Shown: piece after piece, positions 1 through 13,254 of the stretch
Layout: each line of letters starts with the position of its first letter
Position numbering within the stretch: the first letter of the stretch is position 1
NCBI GenBank assembly: GCA_023846275.1
Contig: JAIUJO010000086.1
Span: 1,193,190-1,257,189 of the forward strand
Direction: 5' to 3'
Length of the DNA: 64,000 nucleotides
DNA from: Vanilla planifolia
Lineage: Eukaryota; Streptophyta; Magnoliopsida; Asparagales; Orchidaceae
Translations under genes and position numbers: made by a program
Notes under the pieces: model-generated
Seen by the model: the letters and a program-made list of their open reading frames with translations, nothing else
Told to the model about the DNA's origin: nothing
The model's database searches: none

Positions 1-2
1 GA

Positions 3-47
3 AGAAGAAGAGTTGCTGAAATGATGGATGCTCAAGCTTTATGGTAA
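3..47 (+). CDS. possible 3' end of a coding exon (partial)
   Basis: From base 3 the plus strand reads RRRVAEMMDAQALW and stops at TAA (45-47). The A/G-rich coding-like opening changes at once to AT-rich DNA with an AATAAA-like hexamer near 160, as expected for a 3' UTR. The open stretch is only 14 codons and is cut by the window edge, so no family can be assigned. It may be the tail of a real gene lying to the left, or chance. Confidence 0.25.
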   Translation, partial: RRRVAEMMDAQALW

Positions 48-49
48 CT

Positions 50-3000
50 ATGGAGGGTGGAAAAGGAGGTCTCTTTTGGTAAAGGGATATTTACTTAAGC
101 CTTACAGAAAATGATGAGTTTATTATTTGATTATGGAATGCGAATCATTTTGATTTTAAATAAACTTTATAGTGTTACTATAAAATTCTTCAGTATCTAA
201 AACTGGACTATTGTTTTGATAATTTGTGCCATATGAGATTTAATTTAATTAGTCTTTAAAAACAAAGAAATAGTGATATATATAATTGTTAGTGTTTATG
301 TCTAACAGTTTTATTTTATCATAAAAATTCTTTAAATTTAGTTTTATGTGACTACGTACAACTTTGACCATTAACATTTGATCCAAAAAAACCTAAAATT
401 TAGTTGGGATTAAATATCGGTTGGTTTAAAACTATTATCTTACAATATCTTATAATATATTTAATAAAATAAATTATTTTTTAAAATTTAATAGAAATTA
501 TAAACTCACATGTAAAACACAGTAGATGTTACATAAATTTTAATTTATATAGATGTCAAATATAAAGAAGTCAAAAGGTATAACAAAATGTAATTTGGAT
601 GACTTAAAGTTCAAAAAAAATATAAATAACTTATTTTTAAGCTATAAAAATATGTTGAATATTTCTTAAAAAATTTTCTTTTTTCTGCTAGAATTATACA
701 GTGCTTTGTTTTTATCTTGATAAAGTTAGATAAAAGAAAAAAAATAAAAAAGACGACCGTTTATCAAATTGTTAGACATTGTTGTCGTTAAATGATTCGT
801 AAAACCAAAAAAAAAAAGATTTTGTCACCATCATTTGATTAAAGAAATTGAACAAATTAACAAAAAAGATAATTGAAATGTTAAACTAATCCCAAAAATA
901 AACTTCATAGCCAACTCTGCTATTAAAGTTTTTCGTGGGAAAATAAGGAGAAGCCTTGTTATGATGCCAACTTTGGCCTTTCCCCATGCATGGTCCTATT
1001 CAACCAATGACATTTTTTTTCTGATATTTAAATTTGTTATATGCTTGAAAACAATCTTCGATCATCATTTTCTTTATCCATTTTTTTGATATATAAAATA
1101 TTTATTTTGAATAAGAATTTTTTGATAATTTTACATAAAATATTTGGTACACTTTTTAAGTTTTTCTTATTGATATTGTTCAAATGGAAAGGTATTGAAT
1201 TATAAACATAAATGGGGAATATAACCCACAAGTTAGAAGTTACTTTTTTATGCTTTGAGTTGAGCCAAAAAAAATTATTGTTGAAGAAGATTGCAAGAAA
1301 AAAAATATTTTATTTTTTTACAGTGGTATTCTTTTTTTAATAACATAAATTATGAAGAATTAAAAGCTTGCACTAGTCCTAAACCATAACTCAACTTATA
1401 AATTAATATAGCATATTAGCCCAATTTTGATCCAAAATTATAATAAAATAGGACTTTTATACAATTTTATTTACTCTAACTAAATTTTGATTATATCAAT
1501 TTCTTGTTGTGTTACAAAAAAACTCCTCATTTGTTTGACTTAAATTCAAACAAAAGCCTATCAAACATATTAATAATATAGGTTCATTTATAAAATAAAT
1601 GAGACATTGGTTCAATAAAATATAATTATGATCTCATCTATAAGGATAACATGTGTAAGCTCAAGATAAGAAAAAGAATATAGCTCTTTTTAGGGATAGA
1701 TAGCTCATAAGTTTTAATATATCATTAGCAAAAAAGGAAAGAGCATCTTCAACAATGTCTTTGTGCATATAAGAAGGTGAAAGCTAAGGCTCAAAAAAAT
1801 GTTCATTGTCTAGTATTTGATCAATAAGTGTACATAATATGAGAATATATACTAGCTATAGAAGTTTTGGGATGAGCTTAGAAGATAAAAAATAATGATT
1901 TTAACATTATTAGAGATAATAAGATTAGTTTAGGTGGGAATTAACTTGGGTTGTTGAAAATAGTGACAATGATAATAGCCTTAGGGTATAAGGATGAAGT
2001 AAACCAATGACAAGGCTAGGTTTAAGAAAAAACATAGGAGAACTAAGTTAGGTTTGAAGAGGTTCAGAAAAACAATATACATGATATTTTTGTAAAACAT
2101 AAGAAGTGGAAAATTATAGTTAAAAAGCTAATATTGATACCTTGCATAATATATTTATCTTTAATTATGAACTACATAAATATAATACATGTTTACAATT
2201 ATAATAAACTCTAACAATTTAATAATAAAAAAAAGTTGTATTAAACATCAATGAATGTAATATACAGAAATGTATTGTTGGGAAGTTAGATAATAGACAC
2301 ACATAATTTGTTAGAAAATCACGTTAATCATATTATATCACTAATAAGTCATATGCAAAACTACGATTTTAAATAGTTTATATCACAAACACATTAATGC
2401 AATGTATGCATAATGATGTATAAGTAGCAAAGCTCATACAATTTTTATGTCTCATAAAGCTTCGTTTCTTTATCTTGATAAGTATTTAAGAAAAAAATTA
2501 CTCAAAGGTAAATTAAAACCTCATGGAATCATTATTGCTAGGGCTATATAAGTATCAAGAAATAGATAAAAAATAAGCACATAGTATATGAACAATCAAA
2601 ATACTAAAATACAAATTAATGTAATTTTTACAAAAGTTTCACATACAATATTGCACAAAGGAATTTCTCTAAACTTTTGAACATATAATGGTTATGCTAT
2701 AGAAGGCAAAAAATATTAATGTAAGTGCACTCAAAAAAGTTTTAAATATCTATAATAGATATATGTAGATTAAAATCATTAAACCCCAATAATCAACCCT
2801 TAAAATCAACAAGTAAAATGTCCCCCAAACCAATGTGTGTAAAGCAAATCCTCTAAACTCATTCAAAACACTCTCAAATTAGTATTATAGCATTCCTACA
2901 ATAGCAATAGCAATCTCCAATTGATACAATGTAAGAAAAAAGTCAAGCAAGTAACAAAATGTAGTGGACAAAAAAGCATGATAATCAAGTCAACATTGAT

Positions 3001-4880
3001 TGCAATTTGGAAAACACAAAGCAAGAAAATCTATGATATAAATCTATTGTGAAAATGGATTATAGCATTCTTCCCTCATGGTCAATCATGTTCTTATCCA
3101 TCATGATTGCTCTCACTTCATAAAAGTCTAGGAGAAGAATTGTAGCATGGCTTTACATCCCTATATAGTAAGGAAGACAATGCATAATGAAAGAGAGAGT
3201 AATGAAAATGGCATGAGCAAGATGCAACCAATAACATAAATGCATATGGTGTTAGAGATTAAAGGGGGGTTTAGTTGATTAAAGTCAAAAGATTGGTTTA
3301 AAATTGCATTAATGTTTGAGCACCCTTGATGATGAATTCTTCAAATAGTTTTTTTATAATGATTTTTATAAATAAAGACGAGCTTTTGAAAATTATTTTT
3401 TTAAAAAGTTTTTTTTGTTAAATGCATTTTATGTGATAATAAAAATGAATTATAAAAAGTTATTTAGTAAATTTTTGTTATTTTGAGGCTAAAAGGATAA
3501 AGTAACTTCAAGAAATAATTGTCAAAAACAAAACTAATCTTTTAAAAATTTTCATTTCAATAAAGATGTAGCAACAGGGACTTGTTTGATAATATTTTTC
3601 TAAGAAATGAATGAAAATTAAATGATATCGTAGAATATACTAAAGTTCTTAGATTTTTACAATCGTAGAGCAATAATATAGTTGGATCTTTGTTCATGAA
3701 AAGAAAAACAAGAAATCCAAATTATGGGCATATACTGGGGAAAGGATTTGCAAATTGAAGACATATTTTGTTGGAGGGACATGCGAATCATACGGATGGT
3801 TATCTCTAAATATAGTTATTTTATAGAAATTGTTTGAATGAGGTTGTTGAGTATTAACTTGATCCATTCCTTTATCTTTCTTATTTTCTCTAACCACTTT
3901 AAACCATCTCTTTCACAAATCAAACCACTTAAGTTAGTAAAGTTTTGTCCTTAAGCCAAGATTTCTTCTCCAATAAGCTGTCCTCAAGTGAGTTCTCTTC
4001 TTTGCCAATTATTTTTTTTTTTTTCCTTGTTATATGATCTCAAGTTTACACAACAGGTGAATGTTGGTCAACTTCAAGGCAAATATTTAGTTGATTTAAT
4101 ATTGTTAATTTACATATAATATTCATAGATATAACCTAACTATCAAATATTTTGATTTGATGTTGTTTTAGAAAATTCAAGTTAAATTTAGTTGAAATCT
4201 TAATTTTACAAAATAATAAAGAAAAAAAGATTTTCATGAAGCCATTGGAGGATACGAATTTTGTTGTATTATGATATTTATATTTATATTTAATCTCCAT
4301 GAACTAGATGACTTCAAAGAATATAGTTTATATTAAGACTAAAAAAATATTATTTAATTTGAGATTTAACTTAGTCTAAATTTTTTATTAAAGTATAGTA
4401 TTTTATTATTAAAAATATTTTAATCATGTGTAGTGTAGTTGGTATTGCAAACAATGCTCCATAATTTTTGATGATCTTAGGAATTGAATTGAAATCTTTA
4501 AATTCGACAATCATATTATTCTATCGAAGTTAACCAAGTACATCTTCCCTGTAGTCATACTCTTTTAGCACATGCAATAACAATTTGGTTGGTTCTCTCT
4601 TCTTGAGTCTTTACCCACACACTTTAAAAAACTGTTCTCATGCAAAAAGCCAATTGATCAAAGATGCATGATGTAAACTTATGTGGTGACAAAACTTTGA
4701 TTATTATATATTTTATATATGACTTTAGTTGAAAACATCAAATGAATTTAATGATTCTATTAATAAGATCTTATTGTGAAGTTAATCTCATCATAGATAA
4801 TCCAAACAAAATGAAACTAACAAAAAACCATTTTAGATCTATGTTCCATAAAATGTCAATATAAACAATATTTGTGTTCC
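50..4880. other. AT-rich intergenic DNA, no gene seen
   Basis: Long A- and T-runs, and short open frames without coding-like composition. I see no recognisable protein motif, tRNA or clear repeat end. Short frames near 1.04-1.23 kb and 3.69-3.90 kb on the minus strand look like low-complexity chance frames. Confidence 0.6.
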
Positions 4881-4894
4881 TATTTTCTAATTAT

Positions 4895-5400
4895 TTATGT
4901 AAAATTTTCATCACCCTTCTTACCAGGTTTCATTTTTTTAAGATCAAGCTGCATGAAATAACTATTATATTTAAAATAATACTCATAATACAAAAAACGT
5001 TTTATAAAATTACAAAACATATTTAGAATTAGTATTGCATTATACATAAAACATAGCATCAATTGACTTTTGCTGGCTTTTAGATTATTAACTATTATTG
5101 CACTCGTCAAGAATCCATCAGAACCAGCTCTACGATCTCTTGCCCACCCTGTAGAGGCTTTTAAGAACAACTGCTCTACCCAATCCATCTTAAATACATA
5201 GGCAATATTTCTTTTGCTGTAATTTCAAACACATAAACACCTTTCAAGATCTTCTCATAGCTACACAGCAGCTTACGATGTAGATCAAGGTGCCCTCCTC
5301 CCCGGAAGTGCCATGGTAAAGAGAGATAAAAAAAATTTATGCTTTTTAACAACAATTCTATACGAAGATTAAACTTGTTAAGCATCGTGCACCAGCTCAT
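4895..5400 (-). pseudogene. unrecognised gene-like patch, GC-richer than surroundings
   Basis: Between about 5090 and 5310 the base composition rises clearly above the AT-rich surroundings. Two overlapping minus-strand frames are open: one contains LLCSYEKILKGVYVFEITAK, the other begins MDWVEQLFLKASTGWARD. They lie in different frames and overlap by 13 bases, which fits an old exon with a shifted frame, or two exons. I do not recognise the family. A chance open region in a GC-richer patch is the alternative. Confidence 0.2.
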
Positions 5401-6070
5401 CTTTCATTTGATTAGTTATCTGAAAATGAAAACATCGTCTTCATAACCAATTTTTCCATTCTGATCCTTACTATGCCGCTATTTAATCCTCTGAAAAATA
5501 TCTTCTAATGATTCCTTACATCAATATATGTAGCAAAAATATCAATGAAATGCTTAAAAAAATTACCTGAGACCAATGCATACTTAAAACCTATCTCTCT
5601 AAAATACTACATGCGAATTATTCAACAACTTTTTCAAGTCAATACAAACAAAATTATCCGAAAGAAAAAAGACTAACCAGTAAAGGGAAAGATTATATGC
5701 AATCACAACCCCAAAACAAAAATTGAGAAACCGTATCACTACACTGTATCTCTATAGAGAAAGATGCACTAATTTGGGATGAAGCCAAACAACAAGGGAA
5801 GGCTTCAATGATGAAAAGGATTGGAAATGCCATTTTGGGGGAGATTTACTTTTCTGCCCGGTCATGTAAATTACATTAGCATTTATAATAATGGATTATC
5901 TTTTGAAGAAGTGGTTCCACGAGAAATGAAAGAGCACCAAAGCCTTCAATATAATATAACACTTGATGAGGGAGATGAGTGAATTGAAAAAGCAATATTA
6001 TTATTTTTGTTAAAAAGTCTCTAAGAATTTAGAAATGAATTGTCCCATATTAGTTATTAAAAAATGATCT

Positions 6071-6074
<4 letters not shown>

Positions 6075-6156
<82 letters not shown>

Positions 6157-6180
6157 ATGTATGTATGTATGTATGTATAT
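6075..6180. repeat. (TA)n microsatellite followed by (GTAT)n
   Basis: About 75 bases of pure alternating TA run into five GTAT steps. The equivalent position in copy 2 (around 10555) has only a few TA steps, so the expansion occurred in copy 1 after duplication or was lost from copy 2. Confidence 0.97.
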
Positions 6181-7278
6181 ATTAGATACTATGATATTAA
6201 AATAATGAGACATTTTTGAAAAAAACCCACTTAACTCTAAGGAAATGCTTTTTATTTTTATATTCTATGATATGATATCTATTATTAGTTATTGTTTTTA
6301 CATGATATCGATATTTGCTCTTTTTATCTTTTAAGAGTAATAATATCTCCTCTAGCTTTTTATTATTAAGTTATAATAATAAAATATGTGATGATTGATT
6401 TAACTTATTTTAGTTTATATTTTTTAGATTTACTAAATCCACACAATATCTATTGTAAAGAAACAAGTACTTATCGAATATCTTTTATCATTAAATTATA
6501 TAATGATAATTGAATTTTTTTTAAAAATAATAGTATTTTCTAAAATGGAACTTTTCTTTTATCGTTTTCATAGAGTGGGGTTAAAATTATTCTACATAGG
6601 TATTGTTCACTAGATATATTTATTTTAGTGTGGGGTTAAAATTACTCTTGAATTATTTTTAATGAGGATAATATCATTTTATATTGTTCAATAGATATAT
6701 TTTTAATCTGAATGTTCGTTTATTCTTGATTTAATGACGCATTTATTTTAGTTTAAATTAAATTATTTAGTCATTACTAGATAAATTTTCAAAAAATATC
6801 ATAATATTTTTTTAGAATGTTTTTGAGAAATGTAATCAAGATGTTACATTGTCATTTTTTAAATACATCTGTGGCACCTGATCAATATGAATAAGAATAC
6901 AAATCTTAATTTGAATAATATTTAAATTTTTTAAATAGCATTCAAATTGAATAATTAAATTATTTTAAAATGTAAATGCTTTTAAATTAGCACTTTCTTG
7001 TACTCCACTTCTATTCAAAATATTCACAGGTAAAACTGCTTTATTTAAATACATTACCTTTCTTATACGACATATACATAATAATATATCTCATAGCAAT
7101 GATAATAACCACATGAAATGCAACATTTTGGTGTTATGCAGTTTTGATGAATAAATCAAGAATTAGTTCATGCATTTCATTTATAAGTAGAACCCAACGA
7201 CCTTAATGAAGCATGGCATCATTACTAGATTTTTCCTTCCTGATGGCCATTAACACAAACAAGAAAAACCAACTCTTT

Positions 7279-7374
7279 GTGGAAAAAGCCAAGAACTTAA
7301 CCACCAACATTTTGCCTCATAACTTCCTCGTGGTCAAATATTCCGTTAGGAGTTGTGATGACAACATAACCCCA
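7279..7374 (-). pseudogene. RPS15A: ribosomal protein S15a (uS8) last-exon fragment
   Basis: On the minus strand, after an acceptor-like ...ATGCAG (7375-7380), the frame reads WGYVVITTP then NGIFDHEEVMRQNVGG, a stop, and VLGFFH. This is the C-terminus of the cytosolic small-subunit protein RPS15a. Plant members, particularly the type ending in GFFH, finish with W/FGYVVITTPDGxxDHEE, NVGG(K/Q)VLGFFY/H. The Lys/Gln codon after NVGG is TAA here (7297-7299), and the codon after the final His is AAA where the family stops. I saw no upstream exons (the MVRISVLNDALKSM region) in the unit. The protein normally sits in the 40S subunit; this piece cannot make it. It is an intron-bearing gene fragment, not a processed copy, because the acceptor is preserved. 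Confidence 0.85.
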
Positions 7375-7974
7375 CTGCATAAAGGAAGGTAAATGATGAA
7401 TTGCACGCACGTACAGATAATACTATTTCTTTGGTGTTGCGTTTGCATAAGTCAAGTGTATTGATTAACCCACAAAAGCAAGAGAAAAAATAATCTCAAC
7501 TTTCAAAATAAGCACCAAACGCCTCTTAGATTAAGTACATAACATTAATTCAATTTTAAATTTCCTTCACAAAGCCTAGAGAAGTACCAAACGAGGTAAT
7601 CATATACAAGAAATGTTAATCCAATCTATGAAGATCACTAGTTTAGTACGATCACAATATTTTTTTTTTCTATTTATAACAACAAAAATCTAATAATTAT
7701 CATCCAAAAAAAATACATAGTTTATGCCAAACACATTTAAATCATCTACTAAGTATATCTATTACGCTAAAAATGCATTGTTGAAAAGTGTTGTCAAAAT
7801 ATGTTGTTTAAATGTGACAACATTTGATAAACAATAAGGATAAAGCATTCTTAAAAGGAAACAACCATATATGAAAATAAAATTATCATTTAATTTTGAA
7901 AGGACAAATAAAATATGAGCATAATAATTGTAAAGTGAAGGCAAAAAAAACGAAAATTTTATAATTTTTTAAGA

Positions 7975-9090
7975 TGTGCTAGGGCATTACCTGTAATGGC
8001 ACACAAGCCCTGAAACGTAGCTAAGTCTTAGTGTTTGTGAACATTTTTTGTATCAAGTATATGCATTCACTTGCATGAAAGATAAGTAAAAGGACTTTTC
8101 ATACATATTCATGTACTTCATAAATAAAAAATATCAAATAACCAGTAAAAATACAATCATACATACACTTGTACAACCTCAATAATAAACTACCTTATCA
8201 CATAAAAACTAATAATTAATCAGCTTTAATACTAAGAATAGTTAGTAACCTCACCAAATGATGTCTACTCTAAAAAAACTTTTTGATATTATTAAACTCT
8301 ATGTACTTAACACATCTTCACTAAGATTGTTGCACCTTAAGTCCTTTTCAATACCTTATATTTTTGGTTTTTTTCTTCTCCTCTATCAAAATATGGAGTT
8401 TCTATAATTAGCCACTTCCTATTCAAACATTATGTGATTACATTTATCTTTTTTAAAGCATCTAAACCAGTTATCATCTTAAACTTATCCTCTATTACAC
8501 CCTTGTGTTTGATGAGTCAACCATAAATGTTTATAAATATCTCATATTGGGTTATTTTAAGTGTGTTAATATTCAATTAAGTTAAGCCATGAAATTTAAA
8601 TTTCTAAATAGTGATCTTCAAGGCCCTTGGAGTCATGGCAAGTTTCAAGAAAATTAAAGACATGCACTAAAATTTTTTATACTTAAATTTCTCTTTATTT
8701 TTCTTTAATTTGATATGTCCAAATTTTGAGATGATGTAGCACAGTAGTAGTATTAATATTTGAAAATATTATATGTTTAATAATTATTGAATTTTGATTT
8801 TTGGGCCAAGCACTCTTAATGAAAAGTATAGACATTGGTATTTGATTTTAAAAAATTATTTAGAAATTATTTTTCATGAATTTCTTGTCATATTCACTTA
8901 GGATACTTGTAACACTATCATAATATAAAATTATCGTTGTACACTTATGTCAAAAATTTTGCCACAAAAATTGTCACAAAACACTATAAAACCACTTTAG
9001 TCTCCGTATTTTTGACTGTAGCATTTGGACAGGTCCACCAAACTGGACTACTAGTCCATCCAGGCTTTAGAGATTTGAAAAAATAAAATA
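7975..9090. other. non-coding right half of repeat copy 1
   Basis: No open frame or known motif. The last ~600 bases (about 8500-9070) are the part also present in inverted orientation at 16985-17420. The closing block, tctccgtattttt to aggcttta, matches the closing block of copy 2 around 13158-13230. Confidence 0.6.
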
Positions 9091-9102
9091 AAAGTAATTA
9101 TT

Positions 9103-9297
9103 TTACCCATTTGCCCAGTCATGTAAAATAATCAAAGCAGGATCACCCTTGGATGTTGATAAAGAAATCGAAGAAGGATCCATGGAAAACTGCCTCTCGG
9201 ATTTAGTAAAGCATCTGATGTTCGTGACAACCTTGACTACGACCCGCGAAGTGAACTTGGACCTCATGAGTTTCCTTGTACACCAATCGGATTCCAT
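9103..9297 (-). pseudogene. 64-codon ORF, possible N-terminus of an organellar PPR-type protein
   Basis: A minus-strand ORF of balanced base composition begins MESDWCTRKLMRSKFTSR and ends with GDPALIILHDWANG before a stop. The start is basic and Ser/Arg-rich like an organelle transit peptide. The ending, a hydrophobic LIILHDW motif, resembles the 'xxVLQxWVxxG' segment just before the first repeats in short P-class pentatricopeptide proteins. That link is from memory of the family and is weak. No downstream repeats follow, so this would be a first-exon fragment only. It lies just outside repeat copy 1 and has no counterpart beside copy 2. Confidence 0.25.
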
Positions 9298-9499
9298 GCC
9301 TTACAATTGTTGACGGCCAGAACTAGCCAGAGGGATAGTCGCAGGGAAATACAACCCTTCCATTCCAAGCAGTGGAGATAGAGGAGGGTTAGTGATTGTT
9401 GTCGGAGAAATAAAGGCGGATTGGCACTTGTTAGGGTTCCTAATTTCCAAATTGTTTAGTCATCTGAAGTCTCGCCCAAAATTCGAATCCAAAATCGTA

Positions 9500-10355
9500 T
9501 CATGGCTTGTGGGATAGGCATATTTTATTTGCATAAAATTTTTTTTGTTGATTCAAAATAAAAAAAAATTAAAAAAAAAGTATCTTCCTTAGTAACTCAT
9601 AAATGGTGTTGAAAAAGTTCAAGAAAAAAATATAGATTGTAGGATAACCAAACATTTTCTAAGAAAATATATCGTTTACTCATGATATTTCTTGAATCAT
9701 TGAATTAATTTTTTATATTTTATAGTTTATTTTGATATATTAAATTTATGTTTAAATATAATGATTAGAGTTCATATGAATGTTATATGTTTCTTCACGA
9801 ATCTCTGATAAATTCAAAGAATGTGAATACCGTGTCATTACAAAATTTAAAATCAATATTGGTTGCAAGAATTAATGTGAGAAAATATATAAAGTTATTG
9901 TCATGGTGAATGATAAAGATTATTCATCAATGCATACTACAATAACACTATAATATTTAATATGTTTTTATTAAGATTGTGCCTCTAAAAGATATGATAG
10001 GTCATAGAAATAAATATATGACTTAGGATGTCATAAAAATGTTTAATTTGTAAAATCAATTATTTTAAATAACTACTACCACTCAAATAATGGGAAACTT
10101 TTGTTGTTGTGCCTTATATTAAAAGGAAGGTGAATAAATATTTTATGGAAATAATTAATTATATTTTGTCAATCCTACTGGCTACAAAATATATAATAAA
10201 AGCCATGTTACTTAAGAGTGTTGTCTAATCCTTTTTTATGCTACAGAGAAGAATGAAAGTTTGTTCTTGTGCTAGATTGTAAAGCTCCTAATCACTTGAT
10301 CCAAAAGAAATTGTTAGATTTCATTACAAAAATTTATATTATGAATCGTTAAATT
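9500..10355. other. AT-rich spacer between repeat copies 1 and 2, no gene seen
   Basis: Low-complexity AT-rich sequence without coding-like frames. It is not matched by sequence elsewhere in the window as far as I can see. Confidence 0.5.
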
Positions 10356-10356
10356 T

Positions 10357-13250
10357 CATTAGTGTTTATAATAATGGGCCATCTTTTGAAGAAGAGCTTC
10401 CATGAGAAATGAATGAGCACCAAAGCCTTCAATATAATATAACACTTGGCGAGGGAGATGAGTGAATTGAAAAAGCAATATTATTATTTTTGTTAACAAG
10501 TCTCTAAGAATTTAGAAATGAATTGTCCCATATTAATTATCAAAAAAAATCTTAATATATTTATATATTAGATACTATGATATTAACTCTAATGAAATTT
10601 TTTAGTTTTATATTCTATAAAATGATATCGATTATTAGTTATTGTTTTACATGATATCGATATTTGCTATTTTTATCTTTTAAGACTGATAATATCTCGT
10701 TTAGTTTTTTTTTATTAAGTTTTACTAATAAAATATGTGATGATTGATTTAACTTATTTTAGTTTCGATATTTTAGATTTACTAAATCCACACAATATCT
10801 ATTGTAAACAAACAAGTACTTATGGAATATCTTTTATCATTAAATTATATAATGATAATTGACTTCTTGTGAAAAATAGTAGTATTTTTTTAAATGAAAT
10901 TTTGCATTTGTTGTTTTCAAAGTGTGTCATTAAAATTATTCTGCATAAGTATTGTTCACTAGATATATTTATTTTAGTGTAGGATTAAAATTACTCATGA
11001 ATTCTTTTTAATGATGATAATCACATTTTATGTGGTTCATTAGATATATTTTTAATCTGAAAATTCATTTATTCTTGATTCTACGACACATTTATTTTAG
11101 TTTAAATTAAATTATTTAGTCATCACTTCATAAAGTTTCAAAAAATATCATAATATTTATTTAGAATGTTTTTTGAGAAAACCAAGATGTTAGATTGTCA
11201 TTTTTTAAATACTTCTATGGCACCAGATCAATATCAATAAGAATACAAATCTTAATTTGAATAATATTTAAATGTTTTTAAATAGTATTCAAATTTAATA
11301 ATTAAATTATTTTAAAATGTAAATGGTTTTAAATTAGCACTTTCTTGTACTCCACTTCTATTCAAAATATTCATAGGTAAAACTGCTTTATTTAAATACA
11401 TTACCTTTCTTATACGGCATATACGTAATAATTTATCTCACACCAATAATAGTAACCACATATTACGCAGTTTTGATGAATAAATCAAGAATTAGCTCAT
11501 GCATTTCATTAATAAATAGAACACAACGACCTGAATGAAGCATGACATCATTACTAGATTGTGCCTTCTTGATGACCATTAACACACACAAGAAAAACCA
11601 ACTCTTTGTGGAAAAAACAAAGAACTTGTTGCATTTGCATAAGTCAAGTGTATTGATTAACCCACAAGATGAAGAGAAAAAATAATCTCAACTTTCAAAA
11701 TAAGTACCAAATGGCTCTTAGATTAAGTACATAACATTAATTAAATTTTAACTTTCCTTCACAAAGACAACAAATGTTAATACAATCTATGAAGATCACT
11801 AGTTCAGTATGATCACACTATTTTTGGCTTCCATTTAGAATAACAAAAATCTAAATAACTATTATCATAACAAGAAAAATACATAGTTTATGCCAAACAC
11901 ATTTAAATCATCTACTAAGTATATCTTACACTCGAAATGGATTGTTGAAAAGTGTTGTCAAAATATGTTTTTTAAATATGACAACATTTGAAAACAATAA
12001 GGATAAGGCATTCTTAGAGAGAAACAACCATATAAGAAAATAAAATTATCATTTAATTTTAAAATGACAAACAAAATATGAGCATAATAAATATAAAGTG
12101 AGGGCGAAAAAAAAGAAAATTTTATAATTTTTTAAGACGTGTAGGGGCATTACCTACAGTGGCACACAACCCCTAAAACGTAGCTAAGTTCTAGTGTTTG
12201 TGAACATTTTTTGTATCAAGCATATGGATTCACTAGAATGAAAGATAAGTAAAAGGAATTTTCATACATATTCATATACTTCATAAATAAAAATGTCAAA
12301 TAACCAGCAAAAATACAATCATACATACACTTGTACAACCTCAATGATAAACTAACTTATCACATAAAAACTAATAATCAGCTTTAATATGAAGATTAGT
12401 CGGTAACCCCACCAAATGATGTCTACTATATAAAACTTTTTTCATACTATTACACTATATGTATTTAACACAACATCATTAAGATCGTAGCACCTTAAGT
12501 CCTTTTGAATTCCTTATATTTTTTGTTTTTTCTTCTCCTCTATCAAAATATAGAGTTTCTATAATTGGCCACTTCCTATTCAAATATTATGTGATTACAT
12601 TTACCTTTTCTAAACCATCTAAACCAAATGTCATCTTAAGCTTATCCTTTATAACACCTTTGTATTTGATGAGACAAGCATAAATGTTTATAAATGTCTC
12701 ATAAAGGCTTACTTTTAGTGTGTTAATATTCAATTAAGTCAAGCAATGAACTTTAAATGTCTAAAATAGTGATTTTTATGGCTCTTGGGCTCATGACAAA
12801 TTTCAAGGAAATTAAAGACATGCACTAAAATTTTTTATACTTGAGTATCTTTTTATTTTCTTGAAATTGATATGTCCAAATTTTGAGATGATGTGTCGCA
12901 CTACTAGTATTAATATTTGAAAATATTATAAGTTTAATAATTATTGAATTTTTATTTTTGGACCAAGCATTATTGATAAAATAGATAGACATTGGTATTT
13001 GATTTTAAAAAATTATTTAGAAATTATTTTTCATGAATTTCTTATCATATTCACTTAGGGCACTTGTAACACTATTATAATATAAAATTATTTTGTTACA
13101 CTTATGTTCAAAATTTTGGCACAAAAATTCTCAAAAAATACTGTAACACCACTTTAGTCTCCGTATTTTTCACTGTAGCATTTGGGCGAGTCGACAAGAC
13201 TCGACCACTGGTCCGTTCAGGCTTTAGGCATTTAAAAAAATAAAATAAAA
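10357..13250 (+). repeat. ~2.9-kb repeat unit, copy 2
   Basis: Direct repeat of 5870-9090 with many single-base differences and small indels throughout, so the duplication is not recent. It lacks the TA expansion and about 140 bases covering most of the RPS15a exon: copy 1 has ...aagaacttaaccacc... up to ttgcgtttgcataag, whereas copy 2 passes directly from aagaactt to gttgcatttgcataag near 11627. The ends are approximate. Confidence 0.85.
11608..11626 (-). pseudogene. RPS15A: residual last codons of the RPS15a exon in copy 2
   Basis: Only the terminal bases equivalent to VLGFFH remain (here VLCFFH), flanked by the same 3' sequence as copy 1. The rest of the exon has been removed by the ~140-bp deletion. 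On its own it would be unrecognisable; the call rests entirely on alignment with copy 1. Confidence 0.6.
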
Positions 13251-13254
13251 AAAT

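Larger units (their letters stand above)
5870..9090 (+). repeat. ~3.2-kb repeat unit, copy 1
   Basis: This segment aligns by eye, base for base over long stretches, with 10357-13250, about 4.49 kb further on in the same orientation. Shared landmarks include gagcaccaaagccttcaata near the start, aactgctttatttaaataca in the middle and the tctccgtattttt / aggcttta block at the end. The unit is non-coding apart from a ribosomal-protein exon remnant at 7279-7374. Compared with copy 2 it has a long TA microsatellite and about 140 extra bases around that exon. A segmental duplication or a non-autonomous transposon that captured a gene fragment would both fit. I could not find diagnostic termini or target-site duplications. 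Confidence 0.85.

Noticed and set aside
6075-6180. A CRISPR-like or satellite array
   Set aside because: Simple dinucleotide microsatellite with no spacers or repeat unit structure.
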